DNA from: Streptomyces sp. MBT53
GTDB lineage: Bacteria > Actinomycetota > Actinomycetes > Streptomycetales > Streptomycetaceae
Direction: 5' to 3'
Length of the DNA: 64,000 nt
NCBI RefSeq assembly: GCF_016654115.1
Contig: NZ_JAEQAZ010000015.1
Span: 1 to 64,000 of the forward strand
Shown: positions 34,294-42,800 of the stretch, piece after piece
How positions within the stretch are numbered: the stretch's first letter is position 1
How the letters are laid out: each line of letters opens with the position of its first letter
Translations under genes and position numbers: made by a program
The notes under the pieces: generated by a model
The model's input: the letters and a program-made list of their open reading frames with translations, nothing else
The model's database searches: none
Told to the model about the DNA's origin: nothing

Positions 34294-34428
34294 ATGCGCC
34301 GCGTAACCGTGCAGAAGCCCCTGAAGAAGTCGGACACCCGTCGGGTACGGGACGAGACCGACGAGCGCCCTGTGGAGCGCCCCGAGGTCCGAAAGGACAT
34401 CGCCCGCACGTGGTGGCCGGACGGCTGA
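34294..34428 (+). CDS. 44-aa basic small protein
   Basis: A short frame, starting MRRVTVQKPLKKSDTRRV and ending ARTWWPDG. AAGGAGG lies 5 bp before the ATG, an ideal ribosome site for this genus, and codon positions have the expected G/C bias. No motif beyond Lys/Arg and Glu/Asp patches. Its stop is 6 bp from the end of the convergent GNAT gene. I take it as a real gene of unknown function. Confidence 0.6.
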   Translation: MRRVTVQKPLKKSDTRRVRDETDERPVERPEVRKDIARTWWPDG

Positions 34429-34434
34429 GCCCGG

Positions 34435-34881
34435 TCAGTCCAGCGGCTTGCGGTAGTGGATGCGGTCGTACGGCCCGTCCGTGCGCCGCTCGACGACCTC
34501 GTAGCCGAACCTCGGGTAGATCTGCTGGTTCTCCCACATCAGCGCGTTCGTGTAGAGCCTGACCTCGGGCAGGCCGAGCGCACGCGCGCGTGCCTCGACG
34601 AATTCCAGCAGCCGCCGTCCCACCCCCGTGCCGTGCGCGTCGGGGTGGACGGCGATGCTGTCGAGGAACAGGTGGTCGGCACGCTCCTCGATCACCACGA
34701 GGCCGATCACGGGGTCCCCCGTCACGAAGACGCGCCCGGCGGCCACATTCGCCATGTGGTCCGCCTCCATGGGCTGCGGCACCACACCGATGCGCGCGAT
34801 GTAGTGGCCGTACGCCATGTCGGTCACGGCCTTCACGGCCGGTACGTCGGTGGGGACGGCCGCGCGGACGCCGGTGGTCAC
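34435..34881 (-). CDS. GNAT N-acetyltransferase
   Basis: The 148-aa protein is a single GNAT domain: LFLDSIAVHPDAHGTGVGRR holds the acetyl-CoA binding Q/R-x-x-G-x-G/A loop (GTGVGRRLLEFV), and LPEVRLYTNALMWENQQIY is the usual strand 5 and helix. GTG 34881 overlaps the upstream cupin stop (GTGA), so the two are translationally coupled. Substrate unknown. Confidence 0.88.
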   Translation of the reverse strand: MTTGVRAAVPTDVPAVKAVTDMAYGHYIARIGVVPQPMEADHMANVAAGRVFVTGDPVIGLVVIEERADHLFLDSIAVHPDAHGTGVGRRLLEFVEARARALGLPEVRLYTNALMWENQQIYPRFGYEVVERRTDGPYDRIHYRKPLD

Positions 34882-35234
34882 GGGCGGTGTCCGGCGGTGT
34901 GCGTGCTCATCACGAGCATCCGGACGCCCTCCGTGCTCGTCCACGGTCCGTGTTCCATGTCCGGGTGGCGGTAGGCGTACATGCCCGCGGTGAAGGTCTC
35001 GCCGAGGCGCAGGTCGGTGAGGTCGCCCTCGAGGATGTACACCTCCTCGAAGTAGTCGTGCCGGACGGCGCCCTGGGCGCTGGTGTCCGTCCCCGGTTCG
35101 TAGTGCTGGAGCACGGTGGAGTCCCCGGAGACCGGGTCCACGGCCAATTCCTGCTCCCACACTCCCGTGGGCGCCCCGTCCGGCCGCCGCCAGGGTGTCT
35201 CGGGGCGATGGAACTCGGACTGCGGTCTGCTCAT
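34878..35234 (-). CDS. cupin-domain protein
   Basis: The 118-aa protein is a single cupin barrel. Motif 1 lies in HDYFEEVYILEGDLTDL, with His and Glu as possible metal ligands, and motif 2 in AGMYAYRHPDMEHGPW. ATG 35234 has GGAGAGG about 8 bp upstream; the alternative GTG at 35243 would lie in that ribosome site. It is coupled to the GNAT gene downstream. A role in modifying or sensing a small molecule is likely but unproved. Confidence 0.8.
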   Translation of the reverse strand: MSRPQSEFHRPETPWRRPDGAPTGVWEQELAVDPVSGDSTVLQHYEPGTDTSAQGAVRHDYFEEVYILEGDLTDLRLGETFTAGMYAYRHPDMEHGPWTSTEGVRMLVMSTHTAGHRP

Positions 35235-35425
35235 CTGCGACACCTCTCCACCCTCACGACACCCGGCTCCCTGAGCCCTCGGTTAGCCCTGCCTTAACAC
35301 GACCATAAGGATCTCTGTCCCCCGTCTCCAGCAAGCGATTTCGCGGTTTCCAGGGGCTAGCTTCTGATCACCCCACGGGATTCGTCCCCCGCGCCGCGAA
35401 CCGTTCGAGGAGTTGGAGTTCCGCC

Positions 35426-36448
35426 ATGCTCGCACGCCGCAAGGCCGTCGCTGTCGCCGTCCTCGGCATGGCTCCCCTCGTACTGACCGCGCTCGCCGCG
35501 GCGCCCGCGGCGGCCCACGGTTCGATGGGGGACCCGGTCAGCCGGGTCGCGCAGTGCTACGCGGAGGGGCCGGAGAACCCGAAGTCGGCCGCGTGCAAGG
35601 CGGCGGTCGCGGCCGGTGGCACACAGGCGCTCTACGACTGGAACGGCATCCGGATTGGCGACGCGAACGGGCAGCACCAGACGCTGATCCCGGACGGCAA
35701 GCTGTGCAGCGCGAACAACGCGGAGTTCAAGGGCCTCGACCTGGCCCGCGCGGACTGGCCGGCGACCAGCGTCAGCAGCGGCTCGTACTCCTTCAAGTAC
35801 CGTGTGACCGCACCGCACAAGGGCACCTTCAAGGTGTACCTCACCAAGTCCGGCTACGACCCTTCGCAGCCGCTCGCCTGGGCCGACCTGGACCTGAAGC
35901 ACCCGGTCGCGACGGCCACCGACCCGGTCGCCTCGGGCGGCTTCTACACCTTCTCCGGCACCCTCCCCCAGCGCTCGGGCAAGCAGCTCCTGTACGCGAT
36001 CTGGCAGCGCTCGGACAGCCCGGAGGCGTTCTACTCCTGCTCGGACGTCAGCTTCGGCGGGAGCGGTGCGGGGGCCAACGGCAGTGGTGCGGCGGGCAGT
36101 TCGGCACCGACACCCACGTCGGCCGCTCCCGCCCATTCCACTCCCGCGCCGTCCGCCTCCGCCCCGTCCGACGAGCAGATCGCGGCCGGGGCCGACAAGT
36201 CGACCGTAGAACACGACGGTCACGGGGACGCGGACGCGAGCACCTCGGCGGAGCCGGTCGCCGCGACGGAACAGGTCAACGGGCCCCAACCCGCGGGCGG
36301 TTCGCAGGATCTCGCGGCGACCGGCAGCAACGACAGCTCGCCGTATCTCGTCATCGGCGGCGCGGCCTCCCTGGCACTCGGCGCCGCGGCCCTGTTCGCC
36401 TCGGTCCGCCGTCGCGCGACCAACGGCGGTGGACGGCACGGCCGTTAG
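35426..36448 (+). CDS. cell-wall-anchored lytic polysaccharide monooxygenase (AA10)
   Basis: The 340-aa precursor has a signal peptide cut after APAAA. The mature enzyme therefore starts HGSMGDPVSR, whose N-terminal His is the first ligand of the copper His-brace. The AA10 domain (about residues 31-210) contains the second His in LKHPVATAT or APHKGTF (uncertain) and the C-terminal YAIWQRSDSPEAFYSCSDV typical of the family. A Ser/Pro/Ala-rich wall linker of about 90 residues leads to LAATG at about residue 302, then a membrane helix and RRRATNGGGRHGR. This is a class E (LAXTG) sortase signal. GGAG before ATG 35426 supports the start. It would attack chitin or cellulose at the cell surface. Confidence 0.92.
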   Translation: MLARRKAVAVAVLGMAPLVLTALAAAPAAAHGSMGDPVSRVAQCYAEGPENPKSAACKAAVAAGGTQALYDWNGIRIGDANGQHQTLIPDGKLCSANNAEFKGLDLARADWPATSVSSGSYSFKYRVTAPHKGTFKVYLTKSGYDPSQPLAWADLDLKHPVATATDPVASGGFYTFSGTLPQRSGKQLLYAIWQRSDSPEAFYSCSDVSFGGSGAGANGSGAAGSSAPTPTSAAPAHSTPAPSASAPSDEQIAAGADKSTVEHDGHGDADASTSAEPVAATEQVNGPQPAGGSQDLAATGSNDSSPYLVIGGAASLALGAAALFASVRRRATNGGGRHGR

Positions 36449-36464
36449 TACGGCCGTCCAGGGG

Positions 36465-36503
36465 GCGGGGTCTGTCCGGCGGCTCAGGTCGGACAGACCC
36501 CGC
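36465..36503. terminator. bidirectional terminator between LPMO and lipase genes
   Basis: A perfect 14-bp stem (36465-36478 with 36490-36503, core GGGGTCTGTCC) and an 11-nt loop lie between the two convergent stops. Confidence 0.8.
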
Positions 36504-36520
36504 GGTGTGCGAATCGGCTG

Positions 36521-37378
36521 TCAGCTCAGTGCCGACAGGCAGTTGGTGGTGGTCGCGTGCGCGGGATCGAGGGCGTTGGCGACCTCGTGGAAGGCGATCC
36601 GGTCCGAGAGCCCGAGCAGCGCGTGCTCGGAGAGGTCGAGTGAACACAGGTTCTGGATCAGCACGTTGTGCACGTCGGATCCGCTGAGGAACTGGCTCCT
36701 GTACGGCGTGACGACCTCGTCGTACCTGGTGGCGATGACCGTGTAGTGGACGCCGGGGACGGTGTCGCCGCCCGCGTTCAGCTTGGTGAGGAAGGCCGAG
36801 CCGGCGATCTGGTCGGCGAGGGCGGGAGTCGCCGACGAGATGACGTCCTCGGCACCCGGGAAGTACGGCAGGAGCTTGGTGAGTCCGTCGAGGGTGGTGC
36901 CGTGGTTGTCGGGCGCGATGCCGACGAAGGTGTCCACCTTGGCCGCTCCGCCGAGGAACTTGAGGTAGTAGCGGGGCATCATGCCGCCCTGGGAGTGACC
37001 GACGAGGTCGACCTTGGCGGCGCCGGTCGCGGCGAGCACCGTGTCGACGTAGGACTGGAGTTGTTCTGCCGACTTGTCGATGGGGCCGAGGCCGTAGATG
37101 AGGGGGACGCCGGGGAGTTGGCCGTAGTCGAGGGAGAAGACGCAGTAGCCGCGGGCCTCCAGGTACGGCGCGAGAACCAGCCAGTTGTCGGTGCTGTTGG
37201 CGAACGTTCCGTGTACGAGGACGACCGGGTCGGGGTGGGCGGCGGAGGGCTTGCACGTGTAATCGTTCCAGCCGGTGCTCGGGGCGCTCGCCGCGTGGGC
37301 GGCGGTGGGGAGAGCGGCGACCGCGGCGGTCAGGAGCAGTGCGGTCAGGGGTCTGAGCACTCGTTTCCAGGGCAGCAT
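36521..37378 (-). CDS. secreted alpha/beta-hydrolase lipase (lipase class 2 type)
   Basis: The 285-aa precursor has a signal peptide to about residue 29 (LLLTAAVAALPTAAHA) and an alpha/beta hydrolase fold. VVLVHGTFANS is the oxyanion-hole segment, VDLVGHSQGGMM the nucleophile elbow (Ser about residue 131), and the acid and His lie in the C-terminal part (SEHALLGLSDRIAFH has a plausible His). Cysteines near both ends (YTCKPS, NLCSLD, TTNCLS) fit secreted Streptomyces lipases. ATG 37378. It is probably an extracellular lipase or esterase. Confidence 0.9.
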   Translation of the reverse strand: MLPWKRVLRPLTALLLTAAVAALPTAAHAASAPSTGWNDYTCKPSAAHPDPVVLVHGTFANSTDNWLVLAPYLEARGYCVFSLDYGQLPGVPLIYGLGPIDKSAEQLQSYVDTVLAATGAAKVDLVGHSQGGMMPRYYLKFLGGAAKVDTFVGIAPDNHGTTLDGLTKLLPYFPGAEDVISSATPALADQIAGSAFLTKLNAGGDTVPGVHYTVIATRYDEVVTPYRSQFLSGSDVHNVLIQNLCSLDLSEHALLGLSDRIAFHEVANALDPAHATTTNCLSALS

Positions 37379-37524
37379 CGTGTGATCTCCTTGCGGCTCA
37401 AGGGAGTTGCGACGGCCTTACGCCCTGTGATCCGGATCACAAGAATGCTGTTCTCTCATCAAGTTACGAGCGAGTAGGTGAAGCGTGAAGTTACGCGTCA
37501 GTAAAAACTTCCAGTGATAACCAG

Positions 37525-37971
37525 TCACCAGGTCGGCCTGATGGGACCGTAGGGCGCAATACGCACCAAACGGTCACACAACACGCGCACTTCACTCTCG
37601 CCCAGCAATTCGATCCACGGCCGCACGGCGTCGGCGGCGGCCTCCTCCGCGGCGCGCGTACAGGCCCAGCCGCGCTCGGTCAGCACGATCAGCCTGGCGC
37701 GCGCGTCGACGGGATGCGGACGCCGCTCGACATAGCCCTTGCGGACGAGTTCGTCGACGAGCTGGCTCGCCGCCTGCTTGGTCACCCCGAGGTGGGCGGC
37801 GAGTTCGGTGACCGTCGCACCGTCCGGGGCGAGACGCACGAAGGCGAACCCGTGCGCGGGCCGCACCCCCTCGAAGCCGCGGGCGACGACGCCCTCATTG
37901 ATCCGTTGCGTGAGCCCACCGGCGACGGCGAGCACGGCGGCGGACAGGGCGAGGGCCTCGGAGTTCTGCAC
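37525..37971 (-). CDS. MarR-family regulator
   Basis: The 148-aa protein is a winged-helix MarR protein. The recognition part is TVTELAAHLGVTKQAASQLV (about residues 53-72), and the wing is VERRPHPVDARARLIVLTERG. ATG 37971 is used. It is divergent from a cupin gene with 94 bp between starts; three TCAAG-type inverted repeats lie there, so it very likely represses both genes. The effector is unknown. Confidence 0.9.
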   Translation of the reverse strand: MQNSEALALSAAVLAVAGGLTQRINEGVVARGFEGVRPAHGFAFVRLAPDGATVTELAAHLGVTKQAASQLVDELVRKGYVERRPHPVDARARLIVLTERGWACTRAAEEAAADAVRPWIELLGESEVRVLCDRLVRIAPYGPIRPTW

Positions 37972-37998
37972 GGAGGCATTGAAACACCCTTGACGAAC

Positions 37999-38017
37999 TG
38001 GTCAAGCAGCTTGACCA
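37999..38017. promoter_or_regulatory. MarR operator A
   Basis: TGGTCAAGCAGCTTGACCA is a perfect 8-3-8 palindrome, just upstream of the MarR start. Its left GTCAAG arm also pairs with CTTGAC at 37989-37994, making an overlapping second site. Confidence 0.75.
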
Positions 38018-38027
38018 TGGAGTCATA

Positions 38028-38046
38028 TAGTCAAGCAGCTTGACCA
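38028..38046. promoter_or_regulatory. MarR operator B
   Basis: TAGTCAAGCAGCTTGACCA is nearly identical to operator A (18 of 19 bases). Its centre is 29 bp from that of operator A, and it lies 20 bp before the cupin ATG. Confidence 0.75.
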
Positions 38047-38065
38047 TCTTGAGAGAGGCCCACAC

Positions 38066-38440
38066 ATGCCCGTCGTCCGCTCGGCCGAAGCCGTCACTCA
38101 CGAGATCCACGGCGCCCGCTTCGTCTCGTACGCCCATCCCCGCACCGGCAGCAAGGAGTTGTGCGCCTGGCGCGGCGAGATCCCCGCCGGTACCAAGGCG
38201 CCCCTGCACACCGTCAGCCGCGAGGAGATCCTGCACATCCTCGAAGGCGAGCTGGTCGTCACGCTCGACGGCCGCACCGAGCGGGTCGGTGCGGGCGACA
38301 CGCTGATCATCAACCCCGGGGCGACCTTCGGCGCCGAGAACCCCACCGACCGCGCCGTGATCACCTGGGTCACCACGTCCATCGGGCTGGAGGCGGAGCT
38401 GGCCGACGGGACGCACATCGTTCCGCCGTGGGCCAACTGA
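38066..38440 (+). CDS. cupin_2 domain protein under MarR control
   Basis: The 124-aa protein is a single cupin with motif 1 in PLHTVSREEILHILEGELVV (His and Glu ligands) and motif 2 in AGDTLIINPGATFGAENP, where the usual His is replaced by Phe-Gly. A metal site may thus be incomplete. GAGAG before ATG 38066 serves as ribosome site. Divergent from the MarR gene with twin operators between them, it is probably induced by the ligand of that regulator. Confidence 0.83.
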   Translation: MPVVRSAEAVTHEIHGARFVSYAHPRTGSKELCAWRGEIPAGTKAPLHTVSREEILHILEGELVVTLDGRTERVGAGDTLIINPGATFGAENPTDRAVITWVTTSIGLEAELADGTHIVPPWAN

Positions 38441-38660
38441 CCGGCGCACAAAGGGAGTCCGGGTTCGCCGCTCTCGGGGCGGCCCACGCGGAACATGAGG
38501 GCGGCGAAGAGTCGACGCCCCCTGCGCCCCCCCAGCACCCGGTCGGTACGACGTTTCCGTTCCGTAAGGTTTTCGACCGCCCCGGCCACGCCGAACGGGA
38601 CGAAGCTGAACGATGAGCGCGGGCGGGTACCGCCGCGGACGTACCGGTACGGAGAACGGA

Positions 38661-38870
38661 GTGACCATGTTGGTCCGTGGTATCGGCGGGATCATCCTCG
38701 TCGTGCTCGGCGCGGTCTGGATCGCGCAGGGCACCGGCGCGATGAACGGCTCGGCCATGTCCGGCCACGGCCAGTACGCGGTGCTGGGCGTGGCGGTCGC
38801 AGTGATAGGGCTCTTCCTGCTGGTGCGGGCCTGGCGGGTACGGAACAACGACCGCCGCCAACACCTCTGA
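38661..38870 (+). CDS. small two-helix membrane protein
   Basis: A 69-aa protein with two membrane segments, about residues 7-25 (GIGGIILVVLGAVWIAQG) and 38-58 (AVLGVAVAVIGLFLLVRAW), and a basic C-terminus. GTG 38661 has GGAG 6 bp upstream; ATG 38667 is an alternative. It resembles the small two-helix proteins common in actinobacteria. Function unknown. Confidence 0.65.
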   Translation: MTMLVRGIGGIILVVLGAVWIAQGTGAMNGSAMSGHGQYAVLGVAVAVIGLFLLVRAWRVRNNDRRQHL

Positions 38871-38885
38871 ACGCATGGGCGGTTC

Positions 38886-39884
38886 TCAGTCGGCCAGGGC
38901 GGCCGGGCGTACTGCCTCGGGTCCGAAGCGTCGGCGGGCCCGGTCCGCGGCGGCTTCGACCGCGCGGGCGCGGGTGTCCGCTGGATCCATGGAGAGCTGG
39001 CGGTAGGCGTTGCCGGCGGGCCGCAGGTCGTCGGCGCGGAGCACGAAGGCGCGGACGCGGGCGCGTTGCAGTCCGAGGGAGGTCAACAGGCCCAGGGCGG
39101 TGACGGCGAGGGCGGGTGAGTGGTCGGTGGGTTCCGGCAGGGCGCGGGTGCGGGTGGTGGAGGTGCGGTCGGCGTAGCGGACCGTGAGGGTGAGCCGACT
39201 CGCGAACTGCCTTTCCCCGCGCAGGCGTTGGCCGATCCGGTCGGCAAGTCCCAGGACGGCCCGGTGGTGTCGGTCCGGGTCCAGACAGTCCCGGCTCAGG
39301 GCCAGGTCGGCGGCCATGTGTGCCGCCGGTTCGGCGGGGACGATCGGGCGGGGGTCGTGGCCGCGGGCGCGTTCGGTCAACAGCCGTGCCTGGCCTGCCC
39401 CGAGGAGCCGTTGCAGGGTCGCCGGAGGCAGGTCGGTGAGCTGGCCGATGGTGTGCAGGCCGTACCGGTGCAGCGTGTCCGCCGTGGCGCGGCCGATCCC
39501 GGGCAGTGCGGTGACCGGCCGGGGGTGGAGCCAGTCGGCCGCCTGACCGGTGGGCACCAGGGTGGTGTCCCCCGGGGCGGACACGTCGGCCGCCATGGCT
39601 GCCAGCATGCGGTTGCCCGCGAGGCCGGCGCTGCTGTCGATGTCGTAGAAGGCCTTCAGTCTCATCTTCACCGTCTGGACCGCGTCGTAGGCGGACATGT
39701 CGAAGTACCGGAGCGCCGACGTCAGGTCCACCTGAAGGGCGTTGGGCGGGATCGCCTGGACGTGAGGCGTGATTCCGGACACCAGTTCGATTATGTCGTC
39801 GTACTGAGCCTCGCTCAGCGCGGTATGCAGATGGAAGTGGGCGATGGACCGCTGACGTGTGCTCATCCCGTTCATCCCGTTCAT
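38886..39884 (-). CDS. imuB: ImuB-like Y-family polymerase homologue, probably inactive
   Basis: The 332-aa protein is a Y-family relative. The helix-hairpin-helix PVTALPGIGRATADTLHRYG and the little-finger region (about residues 225-310) are recognisable. The N-terminal catalytic strand, which in active enzymes reads with Asp at the metal site, is here IAHFHLHTALS, and the palm is shortened, so it is likely non-catalytic. In mycobacteria ImuB is an adaptor that recruits DnaE2 to the sliding clamp. It starts within the dnaE2 stop (ATGA). Three in-frame ATGs, 39884, 39875 and 39866, result from a repeated 9-mer and each could start it. No imuA' gene is nearby. Confidence 0.82.
   Translation of the reverse strand: MNGMNGMSTRQRSIAHFHLHTALSEAQYDDIIELVSGITPHVQAIPPNALQVDLTSALRYFDMSAYDAVQTVKMRLKAFYDIDSSAGLAGNRMLAAMAADVSAPGDTTLVPTGQAADWLHPRPVTALPGIGRATADTLHRYGLHTIGQLTDLPPATLQRLLGAGQARLLTERARGHDPRPIVPAEPAAHMAADLALSRDCLDPDRHHRAVLGLADRIGQRLRGERQFASRLTLTVRYADRTSTTRTRALPEPTDHSPALAVTALGLLTSLGLQRARVRAFVLRADDLRPAGNAYRQLSMDPADTRARAVEAAADRARRRFGPEAVRPAALAD
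39865..39884. repeat. tandem 9-bp repeat at the imuB start
   Basis: On the minus strand ATGAACGGG is repeated twice and followed by ATGAGC, so each unit carries a start codon. The first overlaps the dnaE2 stop. Confidence 0.7.
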
Positions 39885-42800
39885 CCCGCACTCCCCGGGC
39901 TGCGGTGGCCGAACTTCTTCAGGTCGGCGGAGCGGGTGCCGGCGGGCTGGAGGTCGGCGTACGGATGCAGGCGGGCACCGGTGGTGCCGTTGGCGAGGGT
40001 GCGCTGCGGCTGGGCGGGGGTCGGATGCGGACGGCTCGCCCCGAGGAGGGCGAGGGCGGCCTCGGGGCCGTTGTCGCGGCGGGCGCCCGCGATCTCGTCC
40101 AGGTCCCAGGCCATGGAACCGACGACGGTACGACGGGTGCCGCGCACCTGGACCGTGCCGCGCACCAGCAGCAGCCCGCTGTGGAAGACGGTGTACGCGC
40201 AGGCCGGGTGGGAGTCCTCGAAGAACGCGAGGTCGACCAGGCCGGAGCCGTCCTCCAGGGTGACGAAGATGATCCGCTTGCCGCTCGCGATCGGCGGGGT
40301 CTGCGTGGAGGCGCGGACCCCGGCGACCAACACCTGCTGGCCCGCGCGCAGTTCGGCCAGGTGGGCCGCGTCCGTCGCGCCGATCTCGCGCAGCAGCCGG
40401 TGGTGGTGCTCCATGAGGTGCCTGGAGACATCGATGCCGAGCGTCTCCAACTCGGCACTCAGCGCCTCGCGTCCGGTCAGCTCCGGCAGCCCGCTCGGCT
40501 CCGCTCCCCCGACAGCCCCTGTGTCCATGGGCAGTTGACCGGCTCCCGCGGTCCGGTTGCGGGACTGCCGGTGCAACTCGGTGATCTGGAGGAGGAGATC
40601 ACGCCGAGTGAGCCGGCCGTCGTGCAGAGAGGTCAACGCGCCGATCTCCGCGAGCCGTTCGGCGACCGGTCTGCTGGGCCGGGCCCGCTGCCAGAAGTCG
40701 GAGAGCGATCCGTACGGTTGTCCCTCCTCGATCCGCGCACCCTCGTCCTCACTGATGCCACGCACCCCGGACAGTGCGAGCCGCACGCCCCACTCCTCCT
40801 GCTCGGTCATCTCCACGACGTGCTTCACCTTCGAACGGTTGATGTCGACGGGCAGGATCGGCACGCCCCGGCGCCGGGCGTCGGCGACCAGGACGCGCTT
40901 GGGCCACATCCCGGGATCGTGTTCGAGCAGGCCGGACAGCAGGAACGCCGGATAGTGCGCCTTCAACCAGGCGCTCTGCAGGGCCGGTACGGCGAACGCG
41001 ACCGCGTGGGCGCGGCAGAAGCCGTAGGCCCCGAAGGCCTCGACGGTCTCCCAGACCTCGTCCCGGACGGCCGCGCTGTAGCCACGCGTGCGTGCCTTCT
41101 GGTGGAACCAGACCTTGATCCGGGGCAGTTGGTCCTTGTCACCGAGGGCCCGCCGGGTGATCTCTCCGAAGGCCCGCTCACAGCCGGTCAGCACACGTAG
41201 CGTCTCGATGATCTGCTCGTGCCAGATGGTCACGCCGTAGGTGTCGGCGAGCACCGGCTCCAGGTCCCGGTGCGCATACACCGGCGTACCGCCGTGACGC
41301 GCGGCGATGTACCGCTCGGGCATGCCCCCGGCGACCGGGCCCGGGCGGAAAAGGCTGATGTCGGCGATGACGTCCTGCACATCACGGGGTTGCAGTCGGG
41401 ACAGCAGATCCTGCTGGCCGGGAGATTCGAGTTGGAACAGCCCCAGCGTCTGGCTCTCCTGGATGAGCTTGAACGCGAACACGTCGTCGAGCGGCACCTG
41501 TTGGGGGTTGTCGAGGTCGATGCGGTTGCCGGTGGTGCGTTCGATCTCGGTGACGGCGTGGGCCATCGCGGACTGCATCCGGACGCCGAGGACGTCGAGT
41601 TTGATGTTGCCGAGTGCTTCGATCTCCTCCTTGGCGGCCATGGCCATGGGGTAGTCGCCCTGCGGGGTGGGCTGCACGGGCAGTCGGTCCAGGAGTGTGG
41701 CGTCGCTGATGACGACTCCGCAGGGGTGCATGGCCATGCCGTGGACCAGGGAGTCGAGTCCTTCGGCGAGTTCCCAGAGGGGGCCGAACCGGTGTGCCTC
41801 GCCTGCCAGTTGGCGTAGTTCGGGCAGTTCGGCGAGGGCGCTGGTGATGTCGGAGGCGCGCAGGTGCGGGAAGCTCTTGGCGATCCGGTCGACGTCGGCC
41901 GGGGCGATCCCCAGCGCGAGGCCGGTGTCGCGCAGCGCTCTGCGGGCCCGGTAGGTCTCGGGCATCGCGGTGACCGCCACCCGTTCCTTTCCGAAGCGTT
42001 CGAAGATCGTGTCGTAGCACTCCAGGCGGCGGGCGGACTCCACGTCGATGTCGATGTCGGGCAGTGATTCGCGGCGCCTACTCAGGAAGCGTTCGAACAG
42101 CAGGCTGTGGTCGAGCGGGTTGGCGGTGGCGATGTCCAGCGCGTGGCAGACCAGTGAGCCGGCGCCGGAGCCGCGGGCGGCGACCCGGATGCCCTTGGCC
42201 CGGATGTCGGCGACGACCTGTCCGACGGCGAGGAAGTACGCGTCGTAGTTCCAGTGGGAGATGACGGCGAGTTCCTCCTCCAGCCGGTCGAGTGCCGCCC
42301 GGTCGCGGTCGAGGCCGCGTCGGGCCAGGCCCTCCTCGGACCTCAGGCGCAGCAGCCGGGCCGCGCCGCCCGCCTCCAGCGCGGCGCTCGCCTCCTGCCC
42401 GGTCCCGAACAGCGAGGGTTCCGGGAAGTGCCGTCTGCCGAGGCCGAGGTCCACGGGGGCCACGGCACACGCCTCCGCCGTGTGCGCGGTGTCCGCCATC
42501 AGCCGACGGGCCCGCCGCGTGTCCGCTCCGGCGGACTCGGCGATCATCCGCGCCACGACCGTCATCTCCTTCTCGTCCTTGAGCCAGCGCTGTCCGCTGT
42601 CCAGGCGGCGCCGGTCGATGGGTCGCAGCAGCCGGGCCGCGTCCAGGACGTCGGCGAGGCGGTGCTGGCCGGGGTCGGCGTAGCGGACGGCGTTGGAGAG
42701 CACGGCGGTCGTCCCGGTGCGGTCGGCCAGGGCGAGGGTGCGGGCGGCCAGGCGCAGGGAGCCTGGACCTGTGCCGAAACGTTTCTGCGCTACGGCCTCC

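Noticed and set aside
35285..35310. Possible iron box (DmdR) near GGTTAGCCCTGCCTTAAC
   Set aside because: Only about 13 of 19 positions fit the consensus I remember and the flanking genes are not iron genes.
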